From Corynebacterium lizhenjunii (GTDB taxonomy: Bacteria; Actinomycetota; Actinomycetes; Mycobacteriales; Mycobacteriaceae), in contig NZ_CP064954.1 in NCBI RefSeq assembly GCF_011038655.2, positions 744,001 to 808,000 of the forward strand: a stretch of DNA of 64,000 nucleotides, written 5' to 3'. The translations under genes were made by a program, and so were the position numbers. This document shows, piece by piece, positions 10,228 through 18,647 of the stretch (its first letter is position 1; the number at the start of each line of letters is the position of its first letter). The notes beneath the pieces are model-generated. The model was given only the letters and a program-made list of their open reading frames with translations. It did not search any database and had not been told where the DNA came from.

Positions 10228-10949
10228 AACGGGATTCCCGCCGCAGCAAACCACGCCTGCGGGTCAGCCGGGGTGGAACCATCCGGGTGAATTTCAAAGT
10301 GCAGGTGCGGGCCAGTGGAGTGGCCCTCATTGCCAATGGAGGCAATCTGCTGGCCTGCTGTGACTCGCTGACCTTCGCTTACCAGCAGGGAGTTAGCGCT
10401 CATGTGGCCGTAGACGGACACAGAGCCATCATCATGCTTGATGCGGATCCAGTTGCCGAAACCCTGGGCCGGGCCGGAAGAGATGACCGTGCCATCCATG
10501 ATGGAGTAGATAGGGGTTCCCACAGGGTTGGCCACGTCGATGCCGTTGTGCATAGCCCCCCAGCGCATACCGAACCCGGAGGTAAAGGTACCTGAGGTCG
10601 GGAAGACCACCGGGTAGCCGGAGGGCGAAGTGCCACGCATGCCCGGGTGCAACTGGGCCGGGTTTGCCGGTGCCAGAGCCTCTGCCAGGCCCGGTACCAC
10701 GGAGGGGTCGAGCACCACGTTGATCTGGTTGGACTGGTAGCGCACCTGGGGGATGACGCCGTTGTTTGCAATGCCGTCAGCAGCCTTGGCTAGTCCGACT
10801 GCGGCGCCCAGCAGGCCGGCGGCATCGGGCTCGCCAGAAGAGCCCTGAGTAAAGTTCAGGGACAGTGCCGGGGTCTGCGCCGAAGCGTGGGAGGCCAGAA
10901 CGCCAGCCAGCGCGATGGCGCCGGCGGCGACTAGGTGGGTGCGCTTCAT
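10224..10949 (-). CDS. Secreted M23 metallopeptidase (LytM domain)
   Basis: 241 residues from ATG 10949, which has AAAGGACC upstream. A signal peptide (M-K-R-T-H-L-V... to A-S-A/QT, about residue 25) exports it. The C-terminal half is a LytM/peptidase M23 domain with the zinc ligands in H-N-G-I-D and H-L-H-F-E-I, plus the V-S-V-Y-G-H-M strand. Such enzymes cut peptidoglycan cross-links. The domain is closely related to the second M23 gene at 15.5 kb. Its upstream region contains a GTTAC direct repeat resembling an MtrA box (11132-11148), in line with MtrA control of M23 genes known in C. glutamicum. Confidence 0.9.
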   Translation of the reverse strand: MKRTHLVAAGAIALAGVLASHASAQTPALSLNFTQGSSGEPDAAGLLGAAVGLAKAADGIANNGVIPQVRYQSNQINVVLDPSVVPGLAEALAPANPAQLHPGMRGTSPSGYPVVFPTSGTFTSGFGMRWGAMHNGIDVANPVGTPIYSIMDGTVISSGPAQGFGNWIRIKHDDGSVSVYGHMSANSLLVSEGQRVTAGQQIASIGNEGHSTGPHLHFEIHPDGSTPADPQAWFAAAGIPF

Positions 10950-11131
10950 CAATGAGGTCCTTTGCACGTTAATGGTCACAGGGCAATCAGTATGCCGGCG
11001 GCGTGTCGCTCCACGCTTGGGCCGCCTTTTGTGGCAACGGAATAAAAGTTATCCGTTCCGCCGCGCCTTGGCAATGTGTAAAAATTGCTGGTAGAGGGCC
11101 GAAGTTTCGAAAAATTGTCGAACATGCCAGC

Positions 11132-11148
11132 TTGTTACGCGTGTTACC
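11132..11148 (-). promoter_or_regulatory. GTTAC direct repeat, possible MtrA site upstream of M23 gene
   Basis: TTGTTACG and GTGTTACC lie one base apart (period 9), about 185 bp upstream of the M23 start. The spacing is tighter than the 8-3-8 form seen before betP and rpfB, so assignment to MtrA is tentative. Confidence 0.35.
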
Positions 11149-11211
11149 GATGTGAAAATTGTGACCAGTGTAAAGCCCTACTTGAGTGAACGGGGGTAGA
11201 ACACGGGGGTG

Positions 11212-14046
11212 CTACACGAGCCCGCGAGAGCCGCTGGACTCACCGCGAGCAGCATAGGCGGAGCCCTGCGGGCGGTGGACCCACCAAGCCAACCCGGCGC
11301 ATAGCAGGGGCATCGTCAATGCCAGCACCGCCATGCCCCAACTGCACCGGAAGAAGGCGGCAGTGCCCAGCTGGTAGAGGTCCCCGGCCACCGTGTAGGA
11401 ATCGCGGGCGGTGGTCAAGAAACCAAACGCCGCGCCCACGAGGAGCCCACACCACAGTGCGGCGGCGGCAATACCGCCATAGGTTAGCGCTGCGACGCGT
11501 GCGGTGAAGCCTTCCGTTGCGCCTAGCTGGTGGAATACCCCGGACTCCCGCCGCACAGCTGCCGCCGACAGTGCAATAATGAGCGCAAATGTACAGAGCA
11601 CGCCGATGCCAGCCACAGGAGCAATCAGCTCCGGTAGCGCTCCCAGCGGAAACCACGGCACCGAAATTGACAGGTTAATATCTTCCGGCACTGCCTTGGT
11701 GAGCTTGTTGGCCAGGTGGGGACCGATGTCTGTGGGGAAGTGCACCACGGTGGCCACGCGCTGGGACTCTAGGCCCAACTCCTTGGCAGCTGGCGCGCTG
11801 AGGATTAAGGCGTCCGCAGTGCCAACTGAGAGCACTGGAGCTATCGGAACCTGTGCGGTGCTGGTGCGATCTGGGGTGTCTTCGGCGGCATAGTAGTCCA
11901 CGCCGTCGTCGTAGAAACCTGCCTGGAGCGTGGCGTTATCGAGGTGGTTGAGCCCTGCGCCGCGGCTGACCAGCACACCTCCGGCGCGCAGGGTCTCGGC
12001 CGCCTTCGCCCTGTCCTCCGGCGAAGCAAAGGTATACAGGTCGAGGACTTGGTCCATAGTGCTCGAATCCACGATCGGAACTATCGCGTTGTGGGCGAGG
12101 GCCGGGAACTGGGGTTCTTGATTAAAGCTGCCCAGACAATCGCGGGCGGCAGCGGCATCTTCCCGGGCGTCGGCTCCATTGGGGTGGATGATGCTGTCAT
12201 CATAGGGGTCCGTTGAATAGCGCCGTCCCTGAGCACAGTCAATGGCTTCTGGGAAAGTGAGCATCACCTCTCGTGCAGCGGAGTCGCCGCCTGCGTAGTA
12301 CCCGTTGAGGTTTTTGACGGAAACAATGTCCGTGGTGGTTATGTTGCCGTAGTCGTTGCGCAGCTGATTAACCACAGTAGGAATGGCAGAGGCATCCTCG
12401 CCATGAACTACGGCCAGGTTATTGGGGCTAAAGGCCTGATTCCAGGCAGCCTGATGGGCGTTAGCCGTTGAGGAGGCGGTATCTGCAAACATACATACCG
12501 CAGCTAGGGCAGCCACAGCGGCAGCGGCCGGGATGGACCGCAGGCTTTGCCGGGTGAGGCTTCGCCCCGCAACGCGCAGCGCCAGCGGGCCGCGCTGGCA
12601 CAGCCAGGACACGGCCACTATCAGCGCCGGTGTGGAGGCCGCAGTGCCGCCTACGAGGGCTAGAAGCAGCAGCGGCATGAGCAAGTCTTCCATACGTGGG
12701 TGGTGGAGGAATTCGGGCTGTGCTAGCCATACCCCGTAGCTTCCTAGAATGCTCACGGCCAAGACACCGGGGCCCACGCCCATCCAGTGCTTCCATGCCA
12801 AAATGCGGTCTGGTTGCGCGCCGGCCAGTGACTGAGCCAGCGCCTTGCGGGCAGACAACACCGCGGGCACAGCAGCGGCGCCAAGCGCTGCCAGGATGGC
12901 CGTACCCCATATGGTTGCCGTCCATCCCCAGGGCACCGTTGGAGACCATCCGGGGGCATCGTAGTTCCACCAGGCCCAACCAGCGGCGAGACCTGCCACG
13001 GTGCCAAGGCTAGAGCCTATGACGCCGATCAACCCAGCGTTGAAGAAAACGGCGGCGCGCAGGTGCCTGCGGGTAGCCCCCTGGGATGCCAGTAGTGCAA
13101 AGACCCGGGTATTGCGTGTAAGAGTCAGCGCGAATACCGGCGAGATAAACAGCAAGATACTCAGTACTGCTACGAAATAGACAATGGCTGTCTCGATGGC
13201 ATCGAGGACCTTGTGCCACTGTGAGGAACCGCTATAGGAGGTCCAGCTCTCAGCGTCTTCGCGTACTTCTGCCGGGGTGCCTTCCGGTGGGGTGTCGATG
13301 AAGGAGCGAGATTGCACAATGGCGCCGTGGGCGTTTGCGCGCTCTATGTCCTCCCACGTCAGCGGGCGAGCAGAGTGGATGTGCCACTGCACAGAAAAAG
13401 TTGGGTCATAGGGCGCGGAGTGCTCCAGGTCAAAGAAGGAGCCAGCGGCAACCACTGCTTGCCTTTGTGGGGACAGCTTGACCACCGTGAGACTGCGGGT
13501 AAGGCCGCGCGAGCTGACTTGGATCCTATCGCCTACGCTGACCCCCAGCTGCTTGGCCAGGGACTTGGGCAGCATAATCTCATCTTGTTGCAAGCTAATG
13601 TTGGCCGCAGGGGAGATGAAACTGGCTGGAGTTTGCAGGAGTCCACCATTAACTTGCTCTCCGCGGAATTCTAGCTGCGCCGAAGTGTTCACAACGGCCT
13701 GGACGGTGAAATCCGGCCCCAACGCGGCTTCCACGGTGGCCAGACTCGGTATGTCTGTCTCTGACAAGTCATGCCTGTCGATGACTGTGCCATCGGCCAT
13801 GCGGCACTCGAACGTGGCGTCGAGAGTTTGTGTGCACGTACCCCCAACATATTCGGCTGTGATTTCTTCCTGGGGCGCGGCAGCGCGCACGGGGTCTAGT
13901 ACCTCAGTAAGCGAGTGCTCCCGCAGGCTATAACCCGTAAGGATTGCCACAGGTAGGGCAATGAGTAGTAAACCGGCCAAGAATGCCTTGGGAAAGCGCA
14001 GTAGCTCCCGGCGGCTGACCTTAATTGCAGCGCGATAGCTAGGCAT
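11212..14046 (-). CDS. ABC transporter permease, FtsX/MacB-like, large
   Basis: 944 residues from ATG 14046 (AAGGAGG 4-5 bases upstream; a longer frame to 14178 merely runs into the ATPase gene). An N-terminal membrane segment is followed by a large extracytoplasmic domain, then two FtsX-type blocks of membrane helices separated by a second exterior domain. This is the ten-helix layout of BceB/MacB-like exporters for peptides or lipids. Start overlaps the ATPase stop by 8 bp; together with padR the three form one tightly coupled operon. Substrate unknown. Confidence 0.85.
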   Translation of the reverse strand: MPSYRAAIKVSRRELLRFPKAFLAGLLLIALPVAILTGYSLREHSLTEVLDPVRAAAPQEEITAEYVGGTCTQTLDATFECRMADGTVIDRHDLSETDIPSLATVEAALGPDFTVQAVVNTSAQLEFRGEQVNGGLLQTPASFISPAANISLQQDEIMLPKSLAKQLGVSVGDRIQVSSRGLTRSLTVVKLSPQRQAVVAAGSFFDLEHSAPYDPTFSVQWHIHSARPLTWEDIERANAHGAIVQSRSFIDTPPEGTPAEVREDAESWTSYSGSSQWHKVLDAIETAIVYFVAVLSILLFISPVFALTLTRNTRVFALLASQGATRRHLRAAVFFNAGLIGVIGSSLGTVAGLAAGWAWWNYDAPGWSPTVPWGWTATIWGTAILAALGAAAVPAVLSARKALAQSLAGAQPDRILAWKHWMGVGPGVLAVSILGSYGVWLAQPEFLHHPRMEDLLMPLLLLALVGGTAASTPALIVAVSWLCQRGPLALRVAGRSLTRQSLRSIPAAAAVAALAAVCMFADTASSTANAHQAAWNQAFSPNNLAVVHGEDASAIPTVVNQLRNDYGNITTTDIVSVKNLNGYYAGGDSAAREVMLTFPEAIDCAQGRRYSTDPYDDSIIHPNGADAREDAAAARDCLGSFNQEPQFPALAHNAIVPIVDSSTMDQVLDLYTFASPEDRAKAAETLRAGGVLVSRGAGLNHLDNATLQAGFYDDGVDYYAAEDTPDRTSTAQVPIAPVLSVGTADALILSAPAAKELGLESQRVATVVHFPTDIGPHLANKLTKAVPEDINLSISVPWFPLGALPELIAPVAGIGVLCTFALIIALSAAAVRRESGVFHQLGATEGFTARVAALTYGGIAAAALWCGLLVGAAFGFLTTARDSYTVAGDLYQLGTAAFFRCSWGMAVLALTMPLLCAGLAWWVHRPQGSAYAARGESSGSRGLV

Positions 14047-14743
14047 GGCTTCCTCCTTGCGGGGTGGTGACACGGCCGTCACGCAACAGCACCACGCGAT
14101 CTGCCCATGCGGCAAAGCGGGGCTCGTGGGTGACGATGATCCCGGAGGCACCGCCATCGATCTTGCTGCGCAGTACATTCATAATGGCCTCGCCAGTACT
14201 GGTGTCCAGGGCCCCGGTGGGCTCGTCTGCCAAGAGGACCTTGCGTGGACCAATCAGGGCGCGGGCAATCGCCACGCGCTGAGCTTGTCCGCCGGAAATC
14301 TCCTCCGGGAAGCGATCCGCTGTGCCAGCTAATCCAACTTCTTCCAATGCGGCTTCTGCCTGCTCGCGACACTGAGCGCTGCTGAGTCCGTCCAGTTCCA
14401 GAGGGAGGGTGACGTTTTCGCCCACCGTCAACGCGGAGACCAAATTGAAGTTTTGGAAGACCACCCCCACGTGCCGGCGGCGGTATTCTGCGGTTTTGTT
14501 GGGCGATAGTGCGGCGGCATCCACGCCTTCTAGCAGCACCCGCCCAGAGGTTGGTTGCTGCAAAAGCCCGCCGACGTTGAGTAATGTGGACTTTCCGGAG
14601 CCAGACGGGCCCATCACGGCTACTAGCTCGCCTGGCTTGAGCTGCAGGCTGACCCCGTCCAGGGCAGTCACGGTGCGGGGGCCGGAACCGAAGACGCAAC
14701 TGACGTTATCTAGTTCCAGCGGTAGGGGCGCGTAGTTATTCAT
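14039..14743 (-). CDS. ABC transporter ATP-binding protein (MacB/LolD type)
   Basis: 234 residues. Walker A G-P-S-G-S-G-K-S-T-L-L (about residue 44), Q-loop V-V-F-Q-N-F-N-L, signature I-S-G-G-Q-A-Q-R-V-A-I-A-R-A-L, Walker B V-L-L-A-D-E-P-T-G-A-L-D and the switch H in I-V-T-H-E-P are all intact. It powers the permease encoded immediately downstream (8-bp overlap). It overlaps padR by 8 bp upstream. AAAGGACC precedes the ATG. Confidence 0.93.
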   Translation of the reverse strand: MNNYAPLPLELDNVSCVFGSGPRTVTALDGVSLQLKPGELVAVMGPSGSGKSTLLNVGGLLQQPTSGRVLLEGVDAAALSPNKTAEYRRRHVGVVFQNFNLVSALTVGENVTLPLELDGLSSAQCREQAEAALEEVGLAGTADRFPEEISGGQAQRVAIARALIGPRKVLLADEPTGALDTSTGEAIMNVLRSKIDGGASGIIVTHEPRFAAWADRVVLLRDGRVTTPQGGSHA

Positions 14744-15272
14744 GGGAGGTCCTTTCGATGGGGGATAGGGCTTCTACGCGGTCAAGCCAGCGCAAAGTGG
14801 CCTCTAACTCGAAGATGCGCCGCTCGGTGGCCAAGCGTTGGGCATTGCGATCTTCAGGCAGTGAACGGTTAGCGGTGTTGAGTGCACGCAGTTCTTCCAT
14901 AGTGGCGAAGCGCTGCGTATCGACAATGTCGATGTAATCGAGTTCCGGGCGTAGTGCTGCAAGCGCCAGTTTGAGCACCAGCTCGTCGCGCTCTGAGGGA
15001 CCACGGCTAATCGAGCTAGACCACCAGTGTTCGAGTTCTGCTTGGCCAGCAGGAGTCAAGGCATACAGCTCCGCCGTGCGCCCGGTGGGTCCTGTGGTGG
15101 TCCCGGCGGATGCGATGAGCTCGTCGCGCTGCAACCGGGCAAGTGTCTGGGAGACTTGGCCTATGTTGAGTGGCCAGAGGCCATCGAGCTGGGTATCAAA
15201 TTCCTGCTGAATGGTGCTGGCTGTTGCTGGCGCGCGGGCCAGCAATGCCAGAAGGCTATGTTTAACCGACAT
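14736..15272 (-). CDS. PadR-family transcriptional regulator
   Basis: 178 residues from ATG 15272 with AGAAAG nine bases upstream; an in-frame ATG at 15281 is the alternative. The N-terminal winged helix (S-V-K-H-S-L-L-A-L-L ... G-Q-V-S-Q-T-L-A-R-L-Q-R-D-E-L-I) and the C-terminal helical dimer region are typical PadR. It leads the operon with the ABC ATPase and permease, the usual setting for a ligand-sensing repressor of an exporter. A set of GGTAA-TTACC repeats just upstream (15306-15337) is a probable autoregulatory operator. Confidence 0.88.
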   Translation of the reverse strand: MSVKHSLLALLARAPATASTIQQEFDTQLDGLWPLNIGQVSQTLARLQRDELIASAGTTTGPTGRTAELYALTPAGQAELEHWWSSSISRGPSERDELVLKLALAALRPELDYIDIVDTQRFATMEELRALNTANRSLPEDRNAQRLATERRIFELEATLRWLDRVEALSPIERTSHE

Positions 15273-15305
15273 AGGGCGCATCTTTCTACGAGGCAGTAGG
15301 TTAGT

Positions 15306-15337
15306 GGGTAACTTACTCGGTAACTTACCGGGTAACC
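15306..15337 (-). promoter_or_regulatory. Tandem GGTAAnTTACC operator upstream of padR
   Basis: Two adjacent 12-bp units (15306-15317, 15318-15329) and a third half unit. The second contains the perfect inverted repeat GGTAA-C-TTACC. Placed 34-65 bp before the padR start. PadR repressors usually bind inverted repeats at their own promoter, so this is the best operator candidate. Confidence 0.5.
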
Positions 15338-15441
15338 ACAACTTTGGCAAGCCCTATCCCAAAACCCGGATTGATCCGTTCCTGAGCCTCAACGCGTGAC
15401 GGATGGGACTAGGGGACTAGTGCATAACCCGAAAACGCAAG

Positions 15442-15463
15442 CAGACCCGCCGGAGCGGGTCTG
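15442..15463 (-). terminator. Intrinsic terminator of second M23 gene
   Basis: CAGACCCGC, loop CGGA, GCGGGTCTG: a perfect 9-bp stem. On the minus strand it lies just after the M23 stop and is followed by a short T-containing stretch. Confidence 0.65.
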
Positions 15464-15489
15464 GGGAAGAAGTAATGAAAGCGTGCGTT

Positions 15490-16239
15490 TTAAACGGAGA
15501 TACCGCGGCTGGCCAGCCATGCGGCCGGGTCTACAGCGTTGGTGCCGTCCGGGTGGATTTCAAAGTGCAGGTGCGTGCCGGTGGAGAAACCCAGGTTGCC
15601 CATGCCAGCAATCTTCTGGCCGGCGACAACGTGCTGCCCCACGGTAACGTCGAGGGATTCCATGTGGCCGTAGACGGAAATCGAGCCATCCTCGTGCTGG
15701 ATGCGGATCCAGTTGCCGTAGCCGGAGGCGGGGCCGGAGTCGATAACGGTGCCGTCCATCACGGCCAGGATTGGGGTGCCGTTGGCGTTGGCGATATCAA
15801 TGCCGCTGTGGAAGCTGCCCCAGCGCGGTCCAAAGGGGGAGGTCAATACGCCCACAGCGGGGAGGGAAACAGATGGTGCACGGGCGGCATCGTCAGCCGC
15901 GGCACGGGCTACGGAGGCCTCGATGGCCTTCTCAAGCTGTTCGGTGAGGTTGGTCACTGGCTTGGCCTCTGCCATGGTGAGCACCTGGGGTGCGGCGTCC
16001 AAGGGGGCCTCGGCAAGCTCTGGCTGAGCCTTTTCCAATGGGTTAGAGGTGCTGGCCAGCTGGACATTAGGCGTGGCGGGGGCATTGCTCTGCAGGGAGG
16101 CAGCGGCGGCGCCACCCACACCAGCGGAGGACACTGCGCCAGCGGCGACGGTGAAGAGGGCCATGCGGCCCTTGGCGGTTTGCGAGGGGGTGATCTTGCG
16201 GTGGCGGCCGGTGCCGCTGCGCTGAGTCGTGCTTCGCAT
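15490..16239 (-). CDS. Exported M23 metallopeptidase (LytM domain), second copy
   Basis: 249 residues. A basic N-terminus and a hydrophobic, Ala/Gly-rich segment (about residues 26-47) form a signal peptide or membrane anchor. An Ala/Glu-rich spacer precedes a C-terminal M23 domain with H-S-G-I-D and H-L-H-F-E-I zinc ligands. The last 115 residues align almost gap-free with the M23 protein at 10.2 kb. The likely role is peptidoglycan hydrolysis. The upstream region holds three GTTAC/GGTAAC elements (16336-16371) as possible MtrA sites. GAAGGAAG precedes the ATG. Confidence 0.9.
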   Translation of the reverse strand: MRSTTQRSGTGRHRKITPSQTAKGRMALFTVAAGAVSSAGVGGAAAASLQSNAPATPNVQLASTSNPLEKAQPELAEAPLDAAPQVLTMAEAKPVTNLTEQLEKAIEASVARAAADDAARAPSVSLPAVGVLTSPFGPRWGSFHSGIDIANANGTPILAVMDGTVIDSGPASGYGNWIRIQHEDGSISVYGHMESLDVTVGQHVVAGQKIAGMGNLGFSTGTHLHFEIHPDGTNAVDPAAWLASRGISV

Positions 16240-16335
16240 TAAACTTCTTCCTTCGTGTCTCCATGTGTTGTGGGCGCTGAGCTGGACCCTGAGTTGGGTG
16301 CTGAGCTGGCTCAGTTACACATTTGTGACCTTCTT

Positions 16336-16371
16336 GTTACCAACGAATGGTAACAATAGCGTTTCGGTAAC
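16336..16371 (-). promoter_or_regulatory. GTTACC repeat cluster upstream of second M23 gene
   Basis: GTTACC and GGTAAC form an inverted repeat with a 7-base spacer, and a further GGTAAC follows 17 bp on. The 358 bp from 16240 to 16598 hold no other gene; apart from this cluster only TTGTTACG at 16467 and weak promoter-like AT-rich stretches are seen. Confidence 0.4.
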
Positions 16372-16598
16372 GATTGGGCAACCCCTCGACGGGCCGCGTA
16401 CCCCCATGTGGCCACATTTTAGGCCTCCGAGCCGCACGTCTTAAAATTGCCTAAGTTTTCGCAGCTTGTTACGCCTGTGATGCCAGCAAATCTGCGGGCA
16501 GCATGTGGCTTATCGTGCAGCGTGTGCCTTATTAATAAGGTATGGCACGCGTGGGATAACCGGCAGTGAGCGCAAGGCGTGGCAAAGTGGTGGGCACG

Positions 16599-17930
16599 AT
16601 GAGCAAGAACACCAGCCCGCACTCCCGCGAATCCCGCCGCAACCGCGCGCAACCCGCCGCTGCGCGGGTGGCCACCAAGGTGCGAGATAAGAACTCTCAG
16701 CACCGCAGACACCAGCCGGAGACCCTTCCGGGCATGCTGTGGCAGATGCTGCTGGTGGTTGGGCTGCCGAGCGTCATCTTCGTGGGCGTCATCATTGCCG
16801 CGTCCCTGACTGGAGTGCTGCTGGCGGGGGCGCCGATGGCCTGGCTGCCCACCATTATCGGCTCTGCGTGGATGGTGGTGTCGCTAGGTGCGCTGAGCAT
16901 CCAAGACGCCAGCCTGGCGTTGTTTCCGCTGATCCCAGCCGGGCTGTTGGTCTGGTTGGTGGCGCGGCGTGTGCACCACCGGGTTAAGGAGCGCGTCAGT
17001 GAGCGCGATTTGCTGCTGTTGGCCGCTTGTTGCGTGCTGGTGCCGACGGTACTGACCCTGGTGGCTTGGTTCATGCTGTGGGACGCCTCCAAGGTCTATG
17101 ACGTCCAGGCGCCGCCGGTGCTAGCTGCACTGGTGCGGCCAATTTTGCTGCACCTGGTGGCCTTGGCCCTGGGCATGGGCCCGCGCCTGTGGAAGGCCCT
17201 GGCAGGCCGCTACGGGGTACCTCGGTGGCTTGTCGATGCCGCCATTACCGCCATGTATTTCTTCCTGACGCTAGCGGCTGCCGCAGCGGTGGTTCTGGTG
17301 GTCCTGGTGGCCGTGCGCTGGGACCAGCAGGGCCAGTTGTGGGCACAGTACCCCGTAACCGACGGTGGGACGGTGGCCGGTCTGCTGGGGTTGAGCATCG
17401 CCTATGCTCCGAATGCGGTGGTGGCGGTGCTGGCGGTGCTCTCTGGTGCTGATTTCCAGCTGGGGGAAGCCAGCGTGAGCGTCTTCGAGTCCGTCCTGGT
17501 GCCGCTGCCTCCGCTGCCGCTGCTGGCTGCCGTGCCTGCCGATGCCCCCGCCTGGGCACCCATCGCCTTGGTGTTGCCGGTGGCGGTTGGCATCGGCGTG
17601 GGGGTGTGGCGCCGGCCCAACTGGAGCCATGCGCTTGCAGCCGGTGGATGGACCGTGGCGTTTACTGCCATCCTGGTGTACGCGGCATCGGGAACGCTGG
17701 GGCACTATGGCTGGGTGGGACCACGGTGGTGGCTAGCTGCAGTCCTGTGTGGAATATGGGCGGCGCTAACTGGCCTGGCAGTAGCCGGGGTGGAAGCCCT
17801 GCGGAGGCGGCAGAGCCCCGAAGCTCCAGTAGGCGAGGCTGACCCGGAGCTTCCGGAGGAAGTGGCTGACCCCGAGCTGTCGGAAGAAGTGGCTGACCCC
17901 GAAGTTCCGGAAGAAGAGGCCACTGACTAG
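16599..17930 (+). CDS. DUF6350 multi-pass membrane protein (PerM/Rv0955-like)
   Basis: 443 residues from ATG 16599 (a GTG at 16566 in frame is possible). A basic N-terminal tail of about 45 residues precedes roughly ten membrane segments. Its place directly before purN-purH matches Rv0955 (PerM), a mycobacterial membrane protein needed for persistence and division; the assignment rests on that synteny and the topology. The C-terminus ends in three 9-residue acidic repeats of A-D-P-E-L-P-E-E type, encoded by 27-bp tandem repeats. An exterior loop carries P-A-D-A-P-A-W, a near copy of the dispersed motif (17537-17550). Confidence 0.7.
   Translation: MSKNTSPHSRESRRNRAQPAAARVATKVRDKNSQHRRHQPETLPGMLWQMLLVVGLPSVIFVGVIIAASLTGVLLAGAPMAWLPTIIGSAWMVVSLGALSIQDASLALFPLIPAGLLVWLVARRVHHRVKERVSERDLLLLAACCVLVPTVLTLVAWFMLWDASKVYDVQAPPVLAALVRPILLHLVALALGMGPRLWKALAGRYGVPRWLVDAAITAMYFFLTLAAAAAVVLVVLVAVRWDQQGQLWAQYPVTDGGTVAGLLGLSIAYAPNAVVAVLAVLSGADFQLGEASVSVFESVLVPLPPLPLLAAVPADAPAWAPIALVLPVAVGIGVGVWRRPNWSHALAAGGWTVAFTAILVYAASGTLGHYGWVGPRWWLAAVLCGIWAALTGLAVAGVEALRRRQSPEAPVGEADPELPEEVADPELSEEVADPEVPEEEATD
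17836..17919 (+). repeat. 27-bp tandem repeat, three units, at 3' end of DUF6350 gene
   Basis: In-frame units encode A-D-P-E-L-P/S-E-E-V and A-D-P-E-V-P-E-E-E immediately before the stop codon. Copies differ at several bases. Confidence 0.85.
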
Positions 17931-17940
17931 GCTGGAAGCC

Positions 17941-18576
17941 GTGACTTCATCGCAACGGCCCTGTACTGCCCAAGCCTGTACTGCCCAAGACTCCGCGCCA
18001 GATACCGGCTTGAACATTGTGGTGCTGGTATCTGGTACCGGTTCTCTCCTGCAGAGCATCATTGATAATCAGGACGAGTCCTATCGGGTGAGCAAGGTGG
18101 TCGCAGATGTGGACTGCCAGGGCATCGAGCGTGCCCGCGCTGCCGGAATCCCCGCGGAAATTGTGGCCTTTGACGCCACGGATCGAAAGGGCTGGAACCA
18201 CCGCATGGCCGCCGCTGTAGGCGAGCCGGACGCGGTGGTTTCTGCTGGTTTTATGCGCATTCTTGGCCCGGCGTTTTTGCAACGCTTCGAGGGGCGCACC
18301 ATCAACACCCACCCCGCGTTGCTGCCGGCATTTCCCGGAGCCCATGGGGTGCGGGATGCGCTGGCCTATGGTGTGAAGGTCACCGGTTCTACCGTGCACT
18401 TTGTCGACGCCGGGGTAGATACCGGCGCGATTATCGCGCAGCGCGCCGTGGAAGTTGAACCTGGAGATACGGAGGCCAGCCTGCACGAGCGCATCAAGAA
18501 GGTAGAGCGGGAACTCATCGTCGCCGTATTGCGGGCAGCTCGCGCGGAGCAGGGCACGTTGCGCATTGATATCTAA
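17941..18576 (+). CDS. purN: Phosphoribosylglycinamide formyltransferase
   Basis: 211 residues. It transfers formyl from 10-formyl-THF to GAR in purine synthesis. The Rossmann start [11 protein letters not shown], the catalytic [14 protein letters not shown] and the D in V-D-A-G-V-D-T-G are present. The GTG at 17941 gives an N-terminal extension of about 23 residues with a duplicated C-T-A-Q-(A/D) from a 15-bp repeat (17961-17990); a TTG at 18010 would give a standard-length protein, so the start is uncertain. purH follows at once. Confidence 0.93.
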   Translation: MTSSQRPCTAQACTAQDSAPDTGLNIVVLVSGTGSLLQSIIDNQDESYRVSKVVADVDCQGIERARAAGIPAEIVAFDATDRKGWNHRMAAAVGEPDAVVSAGFMRILGPAFLQRFEGRTINTHPALLPAFPGAHGVRDALAYGVKVTGSTVHFVDAGVDTGAIIAQRAVEVEPGDTEASLHERIKKVERELIVAVLRAARAEQGTLRIDI

Positions 18577-18647
18577 GTCGATGGGCAAGTCACGACTTTC
18601 GCAGAATTCTATGTACCACTCCCACTTTGAAGAGGAAGATGCCAACC

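Noticed and set aside
14047..14178. 44-residue N-terminal extension of the ABC permease
   Set aside because: Overlaps the ATPase gene and lacks a ribosome site, while ATG 14046 has AAGGAGG.
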